Of a DNA stretch of 38,032 nucleotides, positions 37,973 through 38,032 are shown piece by piece. The position numbers and the translations under genes are program-made. Location: positions 1 to 38,032 of IMG/VR virus record IMGVR_UViG_3300031787_000358; one strand, 5' to 3'. The DNA is from a virus. Under the pieces are notes generated by a model. That model was not told the origin of the DNA. It searched no databases and saw only the letters and a list, made by a program, of their open reading frames with translations. Numbering within the stretch: the first letter of the stretch is position 1; each line of letters starts with the position of its first letter.

Positions 37973-38032
37973 CCGGACAGCACCACCCCCCCGAGGGCGG
38001 GGAACGCCTTCGGCTAGCGCCAAATCTCAAAC
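37973..38032. other. Terminal non-coding region, possible cos
   Basis: Sixty bases after the last gene. They contain a CCCCCCC-GAGGG-CGGGG palindrome-like stretch and GCCTTCGGC, then the 10-bp terminal repeat. Joined with 1-69, this forms a non-coding block of about 120 bp between HNH and terminase genes, the expected place for cos. Confidence 0.45.
38023..38032. repeat. 10-bp direct terminal repeat, right copy
   Basis: AATCTCAAAC, identical to positions 1-10. Confidence 0.75.

Overview
The window looks like the essentially complete genome of a temperate, tailed (siphovirus-type) phage with an HK97-like head. It is GC-rich and densely coded. Most genes lie on the + strand and are joined by 1-4 nt stop/start overlaps (ATGA, GTGA, TAATG). 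The last 10 bases repeat the first 10, and head-to-tail joining puts an HNH nuclease gene just upstream of the small terminase gene, the usual order in HK97-type phages. The host cannot be named from sequence alone. GC-rich DNA, sigma-70-type promoters and the style of the integron attC sites would suit an environmental Gram-negative bacterium; I suspect Planctomycetota, but that is only a guess.

Layout. (1) 70-5534: packaging and head (small and large terminase, portal, prohead protease, a small zinc ribbon, major capsid), closed by a strong hairpin. (2) 5615-10041: a glycosyltransferase inserted in the head module, then connector, head closure, tail completion, tail terminator, two tail-tube-like proteins and a pair of tail-assembly chaperones. 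(3) 10045-16329: tape measure and distal tail genes, including a 226-residue protein with 27 cysteines, a two-TM miniprotein, a small HExxH protein and a metallophosphoesterase. (4) 16381-19455: a nucleotide-metabolism-like protein, an integrase on the - strand, and a lysogeny/early control region with three good promoters of 16-nt spacing, an operator-like inverted repeat and a textbook terminator. (5) 19590-30265: recombination and replication (RecT annealing protein, SNF2-like helicase, DNA methyltransferase, CoiA-like nuclease, a DUF1376 initiator-like gene with a dense origin-like repeat cluster inside it, a LexA-type DNA-binding domain, a sliding clamp, RusA resolvase). (6) 30262-36610: two glycosyltransferases, a papain-fold protein, lysis-type small membrane and lipoproteins, and a LamG-like putative receptor-binding protein. 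(7) 36614-37972: two HNH genes.

The most unusual element lies at 28258-29391, between the clamp/HTH genes and RusA. It is a small integron gene-cassette array: three complete attC-like sites plus a fourth remnant, enclosing three short genes of unknown function. Each cassette's first bases are the exact reverse complement (8-9 nt) of its own terminal R'' box, the diagnostic signature of cassettes that once closed into circles. No integron integrase is present, so this is a CALIN-type array (cluster of attC sites lacking an integron integrase) riding in a phage.

A second notable structure is at 25584-25747, inside the DUF1376 gene: four 11-bp direct repeats, an interrupted palindrome, four hexamer repeats and three perfect hairpins in 164 bp. 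It resembles a lambda-style origin embedded in its initiator gene.
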